A DNA stretch of 64,000 nt from CAVZMO01 sp963776195 (lineage in GTDB: Bacteria; Nitrospirota; Thermodesulfovibrionia; Thermodesulfovibrionales; SM23-35), in contig CAVZMO010000044.1 in assembly GCA_963776195.1 (NCBI GenBank), forward strand, positions 8,261 to 72,260, given 5' to 3'. Below the pieces are notes generated by a model, which saw nothing but the letters and a program-made list of their open reading frames with translations, was not told the origin of the DNA and did not search any database. Below are positions 44,761-54,694 of this stretch, piece by piece (the first letter of the stretch is position 1; the number at the start of each line of letters is the position of its first letter). Position numbers and translations under genes: made by a program.

Positions 44761-47700
44761 ATGAATCTATCGCATCTGTATCGAAAGCCCGCACTGCCTG
44801 CGGCAAAAAAGAATGAACTATTGTCAGTCTTTCACAAAAGAAAGTCTCCCCTGAGATACGGGATATCGACACAGAGTACTGTTTCAATATCGAAACAACA
44901 GAACCGCTTGTTGATACTGAGATTGCAGTATTGCGATGGCTTCTTGCAGAGACTTTCGAACCCGAGAATTTTTCTGAAAATAGTTTTTTGAACAATACCC
45001 CCCTTAAGCCTCCCCTTAGCAAGGGGTGAATGGGCGATGATCCTTGAAGTCGGACCCCGCATGAATTTTACGACCGCGTGGTCAACAAATGCGGTCTCAG
45101 TGTGTCACGCATGCGGCCTGACTAAGATTACAAGAATAGAGAGATCAAGAAGATACAAACTAATCAGAACTCAGAATTCAGAGTTCAGAGTTCAGAATCT
45201 TCTTGATCTTATCCATGACCGGATGACAGAGTGCCGGTATGCGGAGCCCATAAAAACTTTTGAGACAGGAACGGAACCGGAGCCGGTTTATATTGTACCC
45301 GTGATCGAACAAGGCAGGGAGGCCCTCAGGAAGATAAATACCGAAATGGGTCTCGGACTGGACGACTGGGACATAGAATATTATTACAACCTTTTTGTTC
45401 ATAACATAGGCCGCAATCCCACAAATGTGGAATGTTTCGACCTCGCCCAGTCAAACAGCGAACATTCAAGGCACTGGTTCTTTAAGGGCAGGTTGGTCAT
45501 TGATGGGGTAGAGATGCCTTATACTCTTATGGACCTGGTTAAACAGCCCCTTGGAGCTAATCCTAACAATAGTGTCATTGCGTTTAAAGATAACTCAAGC
45601 GCAATTCGGGGTTATGAAATATCAAACATAATACCGGGATATCCCGGCAAACCATCGTGCTTTCGGGATGTAAGGCTGAATTATCACATCATCTTTACGG
45701 CTGAAACACACAACTTCCCTACCGGTGTTGCACCGTTCCCGGGGGCTGAAACAGGCACAGGGGGAAGGATAAGGGATGTTCACGCAACCGGCAGAGGCAG
45801 TCTGGTAGTTGCGGGGACCGCGGCATATTGCGTCGGCAATCTGCAAATACCCGGCTATCGCCTCCCATGGGAAGATCCATCCCTTGAATACCCGTCGAAC
45901 CTCGCGTCGCCTTTGCAGATAGAGATCGAAGCGAGCAACGGAGCTTCTGATTATGGAAATAAATTCGGCGAACCGGTGATACAGGGTTTTACAAGGTCGT
46001 TCGGTTTGAGATTGCACGATGGCGAAAGAAGAGAATGGGTCAAACCGATTATGTTTACCGGGGGCGTCGGGCAGTTGGATAACAGCCATATCGGTAAGGG
46101 TGAGCCCGAAAAAGGGATGCATGTAGTCAAAATAGGCGGCCCTGCATATAGAATCGGGATCGGTGGGGGTGCCGCATCGAGCATGATACAGGGAGAAAAT
46201 ATTGCAGAGCTTGACTTCAGTGCGGTGCAGCGCGGGGATGCGGAGATGGAGCAGAAGGTGAGCCGGGTTATCAGGGCCTGTGTGGAAAAAGGGGAGGATA
46301 ATCCCATCATCAGCATACACGACCAGGGCGCAGGCGGTAACTGCAATGTTGTGAAAGAGCTTGTTTATCCTGCCGGCGCGAAGGTAGAGATAAGAAATGT
46401 CCAGATCGGTGACAGCACGCTTTCGGTGCTTGAGATATGGGGCGCTGAATACCAGGAACAGGATGCCCTGCTTCTAAGACCTGAAAGGAGCGAAGAGTTT
46501 CTTGCTTTCTGCAAAAGGGAAAAGGTTCCTTGTTCTATCATTGGACAGATAACGGGCGACGGCTATATCGTCGTTCATGATGAAACGGACGGAAGCTACA
46601 CCGGTGAATCTCGATTTGTCAAAGGTACTCGGTGAGATGCCGAAGAAGACCTTTCACCTTGAGAGAATAAAACCCGGACTTCAACCATTACGGTTGGCAG
46701 ATGGCGTTACGATAAGGAAAGCTCTCGAAAGGGTTCTCCGCCTTGTTTCGGTAGGATCGAAGAGATTTCTCACAAATAAGGTCGATAGATCCGTTACAGG
46801 ACTTATCGCCCGGCAGCAATGTATCGGTCCCCTGCAGTTGACGTTGTCCAATGTTGCCGTAATAAGCCAAAGCCATTTCGGCTTGACGGGTGCTGCTATT
46901 TCCATTGGTGAACAGCCGATAAAAGGCTTGATAAGCCCGGAGGCGATGGCAAGGATGAGCGTCGGCGAAGCGCTGACGAATATTATGTGGGCAAAAGTGA
47001 GCGGTCTTGAAGATATCAAATGCTCCGGGAACTGGATGTGGGCAGCGAAGCTTCCCGGTGAAGGCGCAAGACTCCATGACGCAGCGGTGGCATTGAAGGA
47101 TATTCTTCTCGAACTCGGCATCGCGATTGACGGAGGAAAAGACAGTCTTTCAATGGCCGCCAAAGTAATTGGTCCCTCCGGGGAAACCGAGACCGTCAAG
47201 TCTCCGGAAACCCTCGTTATTTCCGCATACGTTGCATGTCCTGATATTACAAAGGTGATAACACCGGACATCAAAAAATCCGGCGACAGCAAGTTAGCCT
47301 ATATCGATCTCGGAGACGGGAAATGCAGGCTTGGCGGCTCAGCTTTGGCCCATGTTTACGGGCAGATTGGAAATGAATCTCCCGATGTCGATAATCCTGG
47401 ACTTCTTAAGAGGACGTTTCATGTTATTCAAAAACTTATTTCCGATGACATAATTCTTTCCGGACATGACAGAAGCGATGGTGGGCTTATCACAACACTT
47501 CTTGAAATGGCTTTTGCGGGGAATTGCGGAATAGAGATCGACATACAGAGAAGCGCAGAAGTACTTACTGCAACCGCTTCCGAATTCGAGGGCTTCAGCA
47601 CTTCGGTACTCTCTCTGCTATTCTCAGAAGAACTCGGGCTCGTTATCGAATATCTGCCGGACGATGAAGAAAAGATAATAGCAATTCTCAAAGGTAATGA

Positions 47701-48772
47701 AATACCCTGTCAAATAATCGGAAAGACCACCAGGGAAAAAGAGATTACTGTCAGAGTTAATGACCGGACCAGCCTGAAAGAAGACATGATAGAACTTAGG
47801 GCAATATGGGAAGAAACGAGTTACCACCTCGACAGGCTCCAGGCAAACCCAGATTGCGTCGATGAAGAACGAAAGGTAAATCTCGACAGAAAAGGACCTG
47901 AATATCTCCTGACATTTAATCCACAAAATACTTCTCGTGATATTTTAAACAAATGTGTTAAACCGAAATTGGCCGTGATAAGAGAAGAGGGCAGCAACGG
48001 CGATCGTGAGATGGCCTCTGCCTTTTATCAGGCCGGGTTCGAGGTTTGGGATATTACCATGACAGACCTCCTGGAAGGCGGCATAAACCTTTATGATTTC
48101 AGAGGAGTTGTCTTTGTGGGAGGATTCAGTTATGCAGACGTCCTCGATTCGGCAAAGGGATGGGCAGGCGTAATCAGGTTTAATAAAAAACTCTATGAAC
48201 AGTTTCAGAGCTTCTACCAGAGGCCCGATACTTTCAGCCTCGGGGTCTGTAATGGCTGCCAGCTCATGGCTCTTCTCGGCTGGGTCCCATGGACGCGAAT
48301 TCCTGACGAGGTTCAACCGAGATTCATACAGAACAAATCCGGAAGGTTCGAATCGAGATTCTCAACCGTTCGGATTATATCAAGCCCCGCGATAATGCTG
48401 AAAGGTATGGAAGGGTCGACACTCGGTATCTGGGTTGCACACGGTGAGGGCAGGCTTTATTTCCCGGAAAAAGCGATGATGCACGAAGTTATCAATAACA
48501 ATCTCGCTCCCATAAGATTTGTCGATGACAAGGGAGAATTTACCGAAAAGTATCCCTTTAATCCTAATGGGTCTCCTTCAGGTGTGACAGCCTTGTGTTC
48601 GCCTGACGGAAGGCATTTTGCGATGATGCCGCATCCTGAAAGGACATTTCTGAAATGGCAGTGGGCATATATGTCCGAAGACTTGAAGAAAAACCTTTTA
48701 GCTTCTCCCTGGCTGAGAATGTTCCAGAACGCCAGGGAGTGGTGTGAAACTAGTGTTTCGCAGGAGACTTGA
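44761..48772 (+). CDS. purL: Phosphoribosylformylglycinamidine synthase, large fused (PFAS) type, with frameshifts and insertions
   Basis: This FGAM synthase converts FGAR to FGAM with glutamine and ATP. ATG 44761 opens the N-terminal domain (LSHLYRKPALP, then after a break near 44843 RDIDTEYCFNIETTEPL and VLRWLLAETFEPENF). A repeat at 44998-45036 separates this from ILEVGPRMNFTTAWS. A second repeat insert (45165-45200) lies between RSRRYKL and DLIHDRMTE. The catalytic core has DLAQSNSEHSRHWFFKG, TAETHNFPTGV and GNKFGEP. A break near 46610 leads to the second half (KCSGNWMWAAKLPGEGA) and the glutaminase domain with Cys in LGVCNGCQLMALLG and HPERTF. At ~1330 residues it matches the long single-chain form of gammaproteobacteria and eukaryotes, not the PurLQS form. 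Confidence 0.93.
44998..45036. repeat. CCCCCTTAAG...AAGGGG repeat within the purL reading region
   Basis: ccccccttaagcctcccctt and agcaaggggtgaatggg form the same palindromic type as at 36158-36250. It lies exactly where PurL should read from FSENSFL to ILEVGPR, so it has been inserted in the gene. The frame is not open across it as given. Confidence 0.55.
45165..45200. repeat. Short tandem aattcagagttcaga repeat within purL
   Basis: Units cagaactcagaattcaga and gttcagagttcagaatc repeat with slight change and encode the in-frame residues RTQNSEFRVQNLL between conserved PurL blocks. Confidence 0.5.
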
Positions 48773-48994
48773 TCTTTCATGTAACCTGCTTCTTTAATTT
48801 TGTGAAAATAATATTGTAAAATGAAGCAACAGCTTTTTTCACAAGCTGCCAATGAAGCATCGGCAGAAAAAAGCAGCAGCAGTCATCATGCCGACAACCT
48901 GAGAGGCGCGTGTGTTCAAGATTGAGGGGTGTGCAGGAGAAGGAGACCGAATATGGGCAATAATAATTAATCCTGTTTTTCATAAAGACAATAT

Positions 48995-49858
48995 ATGAAA
49001 AAAAATATCGTCATCTTCTTAATGTGTTCTCTTACCGGTGTGATCTTAATTGGTTGTGCAACGAAGTTTCGTATGTCTGATCTTAAAGACAAACAGGTCT
49101 TGCTTACCCTTGCCGGCGGTGCAGCGGGAGCACTCGTTACCTTTAATACGGGCGGGGCCATAGTAGGCGCTTTTGTAGCAGACATCGTTAATTTGACGGC
49201 AATTAAATACGAAGATAAACAATTGGAAGACAGGGAAGAGGCTGCGCGGCGACTTAAAGATAGATTTAAGGCAGAGAAGAAGGAAGAGGACAAAAAAGCA
49301 GAGGGACTAAAAGAGGAGAATAAAAAGGCTGAGAAGAAAAAGGAGGAAGATAAGAAGGCGGAGGGGATGAAAGGAGAAGACAAAAAAGCAGAAGAACTGA
49401 AAGAGGAAAATAAAAAGGCTGAGAAGAAAAAGGAAGAAGACAAGAAGGCAAAGAGGATGAAAGGAGAAGACAAAAAAGCAGAAGGACTAAAAGAGGAGAA
49501 TAAAAAGGCTGAGAAAGAAAAGAGGGAAGATAGAAGAGTGCAACTTTTTATAGAAAACTCTTCGGTTATTAGTCATAATGTAAAAATCGGCTCAATCGCA
49601 GAGGCGAATGTTCAATATACATTACTTGCACCATTAGATATGAGGCAGATCAAGATTACAGAAACGAGAATACTCCATACCATAGCCAGAAGGATGGAAT
49701 TGGATAAGAGAGAAATCATCCGAACGCAGGGGACGTATGTCTCCACAATCAAATTCACGGTGTCGGAGGATATACCGAGAGGCTATTGTATATTATTTAC
49801 CACTATTTCAGATGGAACACATGCCAAAACGACAAAATCCGTGATGAACATAATATGA
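48995..49858 (+). CDS. Lipoprotein with glycine zipper and Lys/Glu coiled-coil repeats
   Basis: A 287-residue protein. A lipoprotein signal ends at LIGCATK (lipobox Cys at residue 22). Residues ~40-70 form a glycine-zipper-like hydrophobic stretch (LAGGAAGALVTFNTGGAIVG) that could sit in or against a membrane. Residues ~75-180 are almost only Lys, Glu, Asp and Ala in 30-residue repeats (see 49286), probably one long helix. Residues ~185-287 are a strand-rich globular domain (VQLFIENSSVISHNV, IKFTVSEDIPRGYCILF) of unknown family. The plan suggests an envelope-spanning spacer protein. No coupled neighbour is present. Confidence 0.75.
   Translation: MKKNIVIFLMCSLTGVILIGCATKFRMSDLKDKQVLLTLAGGAAGALVTFNTGGAIVGAFVADIVNLTAIKYEDKQLEDREEAARRLKDRFKAEKKEEDKKAEGLKEENKKAEKKKEEDKKAEGMKGEDKKAEELKEENKKAEKKKEEDKKAKRMKGEDKKAEGLKEENKKAEKEKREDRRVQLFIENSSVISHNVKIGSIAEANVQYTLLAPLDMRQIKITETRILHTIARRMELDKREIIRTQGTYVSTIKFTVSEDIPRGYCILFTTISDGTHAKTTKSVMNII
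49286..49532 (+). repeat. Tandem 90-bp coding repeats in the lipoprotein gene
   Basis: Two full 90-base units (49286-49375, 49376-49465) and a partial third encode EDKKAEGLKEENKKAEKKKE followed by EDKKAEGMKG. The units differ by only a few bases, so copy number may vary between strains. Confidence 0.85.
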
Positions 49859-50381
49859 AACGCAGCCTTTGTGTTGAAATAAATTCGACAGGGTCTCCAA
49901 CTCTTCACCCATAACCCACCCTACTTTTTTACTCCTTAACGGCTGTGAAACCTTTTCCGAGCATGATACCCGTCTGATGACAAGAATGTTTATCATTGAT
50001 TTGACAAAGATGTTAAAAAGCGTCGGACAGGAGAAAGCAAATGCCCGGTAAGGGAGGGTGGCAGCCAGTAGGTAGGGGGAAACTGGCTGCCTGAAGAGCA
50101 CAAGCACTTGGTATTAAGATTAATGAATAAATATGAAGAAATAATGAAAGAAATGTGAATAAATTATGAAGATGATCTTTTTTATAGATTACTCTTCGCA
50201 ATATTATCTAACTGTAGCTGAAACAGCCGTTCCCGATAAACGTGCCGGCAAGTTCGATAGATGCGCTGTCGGGTCATGATGTGAAAATCGAATAGTCTGT
50301 TTTATCTTTCCGCGATACAGTTGACTCTGCTCCCGCCGGTTGATAGAATTCAAGAAAGAAAATTCTTCGAAGGAGACAGGC
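49859..50381. other. Intergenic stretch with one strong hairpin
   Basis: No gene is visible. The main feature is a perfect hairpin at 50060-50091 (separate entry). The last 30 bases carry the ribosome site (AAGGAG) for the outer-membrane gene. Known riboswitch consensus sequences were looked for by eye without a match. Confidence 0.4.
50060..50091. other. Perfect 10-bp hairpin
   Basis: ggcagccagt (50060-50069) pairs with actggctgcc (50082-50091) around a 12-base purine-rich loop. No T-tract follows. It lies 290 bases upstream of the next start codon, so its role (operator, leader RNA or repeat) cannot be decided. Confidence 0.4.
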
Positions 50382-51407
50382 ATGGGATGCAGAGCGAGAG
50401 GACCAATTGATGAGACATCGGCCAGTCCTGTAGAAACGGTGAACAGGGGAAAGGACAGACCCTTGGCTCTGAACACCACACCTTCGGTACGGTCGATGCG
50501 CATGCTCAGCATCGCTCTATTATTTGTCTTGCTCATACCGGCGTCCTCCTGGGCTCACGGCTTCGCGGGCAAAAGGTTTTTCCCCACCATGTTTCAAGTC
50601 GACGACCCGTTCGTTTCCGATGAGTTTTCCATTCTTTTTAATCATATCAAGGAACCCGACGCGAGAAATACGGAAGTTGAAATTGAATATTCCAAACGCA
50701 TCATACCGAACCTCGGGATTACCATCGGTGAATCATACCGGCACCAGGACTTCGAGGGAGATGGCTCTGCAAGCGGCTTTGGAAACCTTGAACTGGGGGT
50801 GAAATACCAGTTCCTCACGAGCGAGGAGCATGAAACGATTCTGTCGGTCGGCACGAGTATAGAGGTCGGTGGTACCGGGGCGCGCGGTGTCGAAGCGGAT
50901 TCCTTTTCGACTATTTCACCGGCGCTCTTTTTTGGGAAAGGCTTTGGCGACCTGCCCGAATCGGTAAAGTTCCTCAGGCCCTTCGCAATTACCGGGGTCA
51001 TCGGACCGAACTTCCCCACGCGGAGCAAGAATGTCATTACGAACGCAGACGGATCAACTGATATAGAACGTAATCCAACCATTTTAAACTGGGGGTTCAC
51101 CATTCAATACAGTCTCGTGTACCTTCAGTCCTTTGTGAAGGATATCGGGCTCGGCGCTCCCTTCAAACGCATGCTGCTTCTGGCCGAGTTTCCCATGGAA
51201 ACCTGCCTGGACCGTGGCTGTAAAGGACAGACGACTGCAACGGTAAACCCAGGTGTTGTCTGGGTCGGCAAGTATATGGAGTTGGGCGTCGCTGCGCAAA
51301 TCCCTCTCAACTCACGTACGGGGAAAACCGTCGGCATTCTCGGCCTGATTCATTTATTTATTGATGACCTTTTCCCCAAGAGCATAGGCGGTCCGATTTT
51401 TCCCTGA
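50382..51407 (+). CDS. Outer-membrane protein of a copper-handling cluster
   Basis: The start is set at ATG 50382 because AAGGAG lies eight bases upstream; this gives a long basic n-region before the signal peptide MRMLSIALLFVLLIPASSWA. A start at 50496 would give a normal signal peptide but has no clear ribosome site. The mature protein is strand-rich (ILFNHIKEPDARNTEVEIEY, GNLELGVKYQFL, LGVAAQIPLN) and resembles transporter-like outer-membrane barrels. It is followed by copC (six bases) and copD, so a role in metal passage or sensing at the outer membrane is inferred. Confidence 0.65.
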   Translation: MGCRARGPIDETSASPVETVNRGKDRPLALNTTPSVRSMRMLSIALLFVLLIPASSWAHGFAGKRFFPTMFQVDDPFVSDEFSILFNHIKEPDARNTEVEIEYSKRIIPNLGITIGESYRHQDFEGDGSASGFGNLELGVKYQFLTSEEHETILSVGTSIEVGGTGARGVEADSFSTISPALFFGKGFGDLPESVKFLRPFAITGVIGPNFPTRSKNVITNADGSTDIERNPTILNWGFTIQYSLVYLQSFVKDIGLGAPFKRMLLLAEFPMETCLDRGCKGQTTATVNPGVVWVGKYMELGVAAQIPLNSRTGKTVGILGLIHLFIDDLFPKSIGGPIFP

Positions 51408-51413
51408 AATATC

Positions 51414-51788
51414 ATGCAACTCTTGAAACTGAGGACTGCGGTCGCGCTATTTTTTCTTTCGTTATTACTGCTGTTTCCGGGAGTGTCTCAAGGGCATGCG
51501 TTTCCCGACCATTCCGATCCGAAGGTGGGCGCGACGGTTTCCGGTTCCCCCGCTAACGTTCGCATCTGGTTCGATGGTGATCTGGAACCCGTATTCAGTA
51601 CGATTGCTGTTCAAAACGAGGGCGGGAAAAAGGTAGACAAAGGGAATGGACGCGTGAATCCGTCCAATGCAGTGTTACTTGAAGTTAGCCTGCCTCCCCT
51701 GCCCGCAGGTTCTTACCGTGTGTTTTGGAATGTCGTGGCAAGGGACGGACACCGTACCATGGGTAACTATACATTCGTGATCAAATGA
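51414..51788 (+). CDS. copC: CopC-type periplasmic copper-binding protein
   Basis: A 124-residue protein with a signal peptide (to about residue 27, SQGHAFP) and a CopC beta-sandwich: HAFPDHSDPKVGATVSG, IRIWFDGDLEP-like strand, LPAGSYRVFWNVVARDGHRTMGNY. The mature N-terminal His and the His in ARDGH fit the Cu(II) site of CopC. It lies between an outer-membrane gene and copD, ten bases from the latter, as in copper-import/resistance operons. Confidence 0.9.
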   Translation: MQLLKLRTAVALFFLSLLLLFPGVSQGHAFPDHSDPKVGATVSGSPANVRIWFDGDLEPVFSTIAVQNEGGKKVDKGNGRVNPSNAVLLEVSLPPLPAGSYRVFWNVVARDGHRTMGNYTFVIK

Positions 51789-51798
51789 GGTCAACGGC

Positions 51799-53535
51799 AT
51801 GATCCAAACGGTTCTGCACAGTTTAGTTTCTTTTGTGGACCTTATGGCATTGTCCACCTTAGTCGGAGTGGCTTTGTGCCTTTTTTGGACTTCGCACCCA
51901 AAGGGTGATGAGGAAACCTCCCCGCCCTTTGTCGACAGTCTCCGGCGCCTGCTCATGCTCTGTTTAATTGCGTTGGTTGTAAGCAGCATCAGCAACCTCG
52001 TACAGCGAAGCATGGAGATGAGCGGTCTTGGCATCACGGCGATCCTGCCTATACTGCCAACCGTCTTGCTCAAGACACACTATGGTAGGATTGGGCTTGT
52101 GCGGTCTGCGGGACTCGGACTGGCTTTGGTTATATGGTTTGTCGGCAGGCGGCATCTGAATTCCCGCTTCGTTGCCGTCTTTATGCTGTGTGCTTCTGCG
52201 GCCATCGCCTTTTCACGCAGCGCCACGAGTCACGCCGCAGACTTCGGCGACCTGAGTTTGCAGGAGCTTTCAGATTGGCTCCATCTCCTGGCCTCCTCCT
52301 CATGGGGAGGTGCACTCATGGTCATAGCAAGCGTTTTCCACCTCTCTGCAGTGGCAGAAGACCGTTTACAGCAAGGCGTTGTCGCAAGGATTGCCGACAG
52401 GTTCTATGTTTTATTCGGGCCCGTGCTTTCCGTACTGGTTCTGACCGGACTCTACAATGCCTGGGTTGAAGTTGGAAGTTTCGGGGTGCTTGTAACAACA
52501 CCTTACGGAAGGGTGCTTTCGGCCAAGATTGCGCTTTTCCTTCTTCTTACCTTTCGATATATTGCTCCTCCGCAGCACGGACAGGATGACTCCTTGTTCG
52601 CTATGAGGTTTCTCCATAGAACCAGGGTTGATGCAATCATGGTAATGGGGGTGCTCTTGTGTGCCGCCATGCTTACTCACAGTATCCCCGCTCGCCATTT
52701 TTCACACCTTGAACATACTCGAACCAATGGGAACCATGCCGGCCATGAAAACGGACAACACATGCATAATGCCGGCACCGGGCCCGAACCTGTCGTACAC
52801 CTTGAGACAACCCCCACAGGGATTACCGCAGGGACCCCTGTGGAGATGACGGTTCACATTGAAAACCGGAACGGCACGCCGTTTGAAGGACTTACGGTCC
52901 ATCATGAGAGCATACTCCATGCCGTCATCGTCGGCAGGGACCTGAACGTCTTCGCGCATATACACCCCGAGGACATCGGCCCTGTCACCGATGAAATGCT
53001 GAGGAGGGCAACGTTCCCGGTGCGTTTCACTTTCCCGAAGGCGGGAAGATATCTGGTCGGGCTCGACTTCGGTACGGCAGACGGACTTTATAGCAAAACA
53101 TCATCTATCAAAGTAGATGGTCAGCCGAAAATGGGAGAGCCGAAGATCGATTTCTCAACCGAGAAAGACTTCGGAGAATACCGTGTCACGCTGAAAATTT
53201 CCCCTAAGAGCATCAAAGCGGGCAGAGAAACGACGCTCCGATATATTGTTAAAAAAAATGAAAAACCCGTTACAGACCTCGATCCATACCTGGGTGCTCC
53301 GATGCACCTTGCCGTTGTGCTCGCAGATCTCAAGCAGTTCATTCACGCCCACGGTGTTACTCCCGGGGAGCCCCACTCTCCCATGGGCCATATGCGCGCC
53401 GAGCCCTCAGGAAGGTTCGGACCGGAGATAGAGGCCGTCATTGTCTTTCCGGTCAAGGGTATCTATAAGATCTTCAGCCAAGTGAAACACCACGGCAAGG
53501 TCATTCTCTTCGATTTCATGGTGAATGTGCAGTAG
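51799..53535 (+). CDS. copD: CopD-type copper membrane protein with His-rich linker and periplasmic C-terminal domain
   Basis: A 578-residue protein. Residues ~1-295 form the CopD membrane domain with about eight helices (LVSFVDLMALSTLVGVALCL, LSDWLHLLASSSWGGALMV, where His, Trp and Gly are conserved). A His-rich linker follows (~297-330: HFSHLEHTRTNGNHAGHENG and QHMHNAG), a likely metal relay. Residues ~335-578 contain two beta-sandwich-like periplasmic modules (VEMTVHIENRNGTPFEGLTV; VILFDFMVNVQ) with further His-containing turns (HIHPEDIG, HAHGVTPGEPH). This soluble extension is absent from minimal CopD proteins. It forms a unit with copC. Confidence 0.85.
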   Translation: MIQTVLHSLVSFVDLMALSTLVGVALCLFWTSHPKGDEETSPPFVDSLRRLLMLCLIALVVSSISNLVQRSMEMSGLGITAILPILPTVLLKTHYGRIGLVRSAGLGLALVIWFVGRRHLNSRFVAVFMLCASAAIAFSRSATSHAADFGDLSLQELSDWLHLLASSSWGGALMVIASVFHLSAVAEDRLQQGVVARIADRFYVLFGPVLSVLVLTGLYNAWVEVGSFGVLVTTPYGRVLSAKIALFLLLTFRYIAPPQHGQDDSLFAMRFLHRTRVDAIMVMGVLLCAAMLTHSIPARHFSHLEHTRTNGNHAGHENGQHMHNAGTGPEPVVHLETTPTGITAGTPVEMTVHIENRNGTPFEGLTVHHESILHAVIVGRDLNVFAHIHPEDIGPVTDEMLRRATFPVRFTFPKAGRYLVGLDFGTADGLYSKTSSIKVDGQPKMGEPKIDFSTEKDFGEYRVTLKISPKSIKAGRETTLRYIVKKNEKPVTDLDPYLGAPMHLAVVLADLKQFIHAHGVTPGEPHSPMGHMRAEPSGRFGPEIEAVIVFPVKGIYKIFSQVKHHGKVILFDFMVNVQ

Positions 53536-53644
53536 CTGTCTTTTTCCATATCGCTCATTACCCTGTTTGGCCAGACATTGGATATTAAAGGTTCAAATGT
53601 TTTTGACATGAGGTGATAACCATGGTAAAAAAGGAAGAGATCCT

Positions 53645-54694
53645 ATGCCCCTGCATAAACAGGAATCAAATACCTTAATCCCGAAGGATTCTTTCTTTCA
53701 TTGGATAGACACCTTAAGGTCCGAATATACGGTGTTCGGGCCTGTCGAGGAAAGAGGCCAAACAGTCTTTAAGGAGATATCTTCCTCCGAAGACCTCTTT
53801 ATGGAGTATCCGACCACGATGTTATCACCCGGAAAGCTGTTTATTTACAAGCCGAGGGAAGATATCCTGAAATTCAGAACGGGAACGAATTTATCCATAG
53901 AGGAAGTCAACCCTGAAATTAAAAAACAGGTGATCGTGGGTGTTCACTCCTGCGATATCCACGCGATCCTTTATCTGGATACGCATTTCTCCCATGCCTA
54001 CCAAGACCCTTACTTCAAGGCGAGACGTGAAAACACCATAATTATCGCCCTTAACTGCATGCAGATCACTCGGGATTGCTTCTGTTCATCCGTAGGCACA
54101 GGCCCCCACCTTAAAGCTCAATCGGGATATGACATGGTTTTGACGGATTTCGGCGACAACTATCTTGTGGAACTCAAGAGTCCAAGAAGCCGCAAGATTT
54201 TCGATCTAAAAGGTAAAAAGGCAGGCGGTGCGGAATGGAAACTAAAATCCGGGAAAGAGAAAACCCTTACGAAGAACATCAAGAAAACCATCGATACAAA
54301 AGGGATTGACGATCTGCTGCTGAGAAACGTTGATCACCCTGTCTGGGCAAGGACCGCCGACGAGAGATGTCTCTCCTGTTCCAATTGCGTCATGGTCTGT
54401 CCCACATGTTTCTGTTACGACGTTGTGGACGAAACGAGCATGAACCTCAAAGAGGGAAGGAGATTCAGGCAGTTGGATGCCTGTCAGGATTTTAGGTTTG
54501 CGGCGGTTTCCGGCGGAAATTTCAGGCAGGTAAGGGCGTCCCGGCTCAGACAATGGGTCATGCACAATTTAAGTTACAAGGCCCAGTATGGTCTCACAAA
54601 AACAGTGGGGTGCGGCAGGTGTATAACATGGTGTCCTACGAGGATAGACCTGACAGAAATGGCAAAGGAGATTCAGAGGAGTCCGGTCCGTTGA
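53645..54694 (+). CDS. 4Fe-4S protein like the HydB/AsrA electron-transfer subunit
   Basis: A 349-residue cytoplasmic protein of the family of sulfhydrogenase beta and anaerobic sulfite reductase A subunits. The C-terminal third has two 4Fe-4S motifs: CLSCSNCVMVCPTCF (~245-259) and CGRCITWCPTRID (~325-337). An N-terminal VGVHSCDIHAILYLD and a middle NCMQITRDCFCSS are typical. The partner after a TTGA overlap is the flavin subunit. No hydrogenase or sulfite reductase catalytic subunit is in the window, so the electron acceptor is unknown. A short frame with a better ribosome site starts at 53622 in another phase. Confidence 0.88.
   Translation: MPLHKQESNTLIPKDSFFHWIDTLRSEYTVFGPVEERGQTVFKEISSSEDLFMEYPTTMLSPGKLFIYKPREDILKFRTGTNLSIEEVNPEIKKQVIVGVHSCDIHAILYLDTHFSHAYQDPYFKARRENTIIIALNCMQITRDCFCSSVGTGPHLKAQSGYDMVLTDFGDNYLVELKSPRSRKIFDLKGKKAGGAEWKLKSGKEKTLTKNIKKTIDTKGIDDLLLRNVDHPVWARTADERCLSCSNCVMVCPTCFCYDVVDETSMNLKEGRRFRQLDACQDFRFAAVSGGNFRQVRASRLRQWVMHNLSYKAQYGLTKTVGCGRCITWCPTRIDLTEMAKEIQRSPVR

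Noticed and set aside
49859..50381. Possible riboswitch (cobalamin, c-di-GMP, SAM or fluoride type) upstream of the copper unit
   Set aside because: The hairpin is real, but none of the conserved boxes of these classes could be found by eye.
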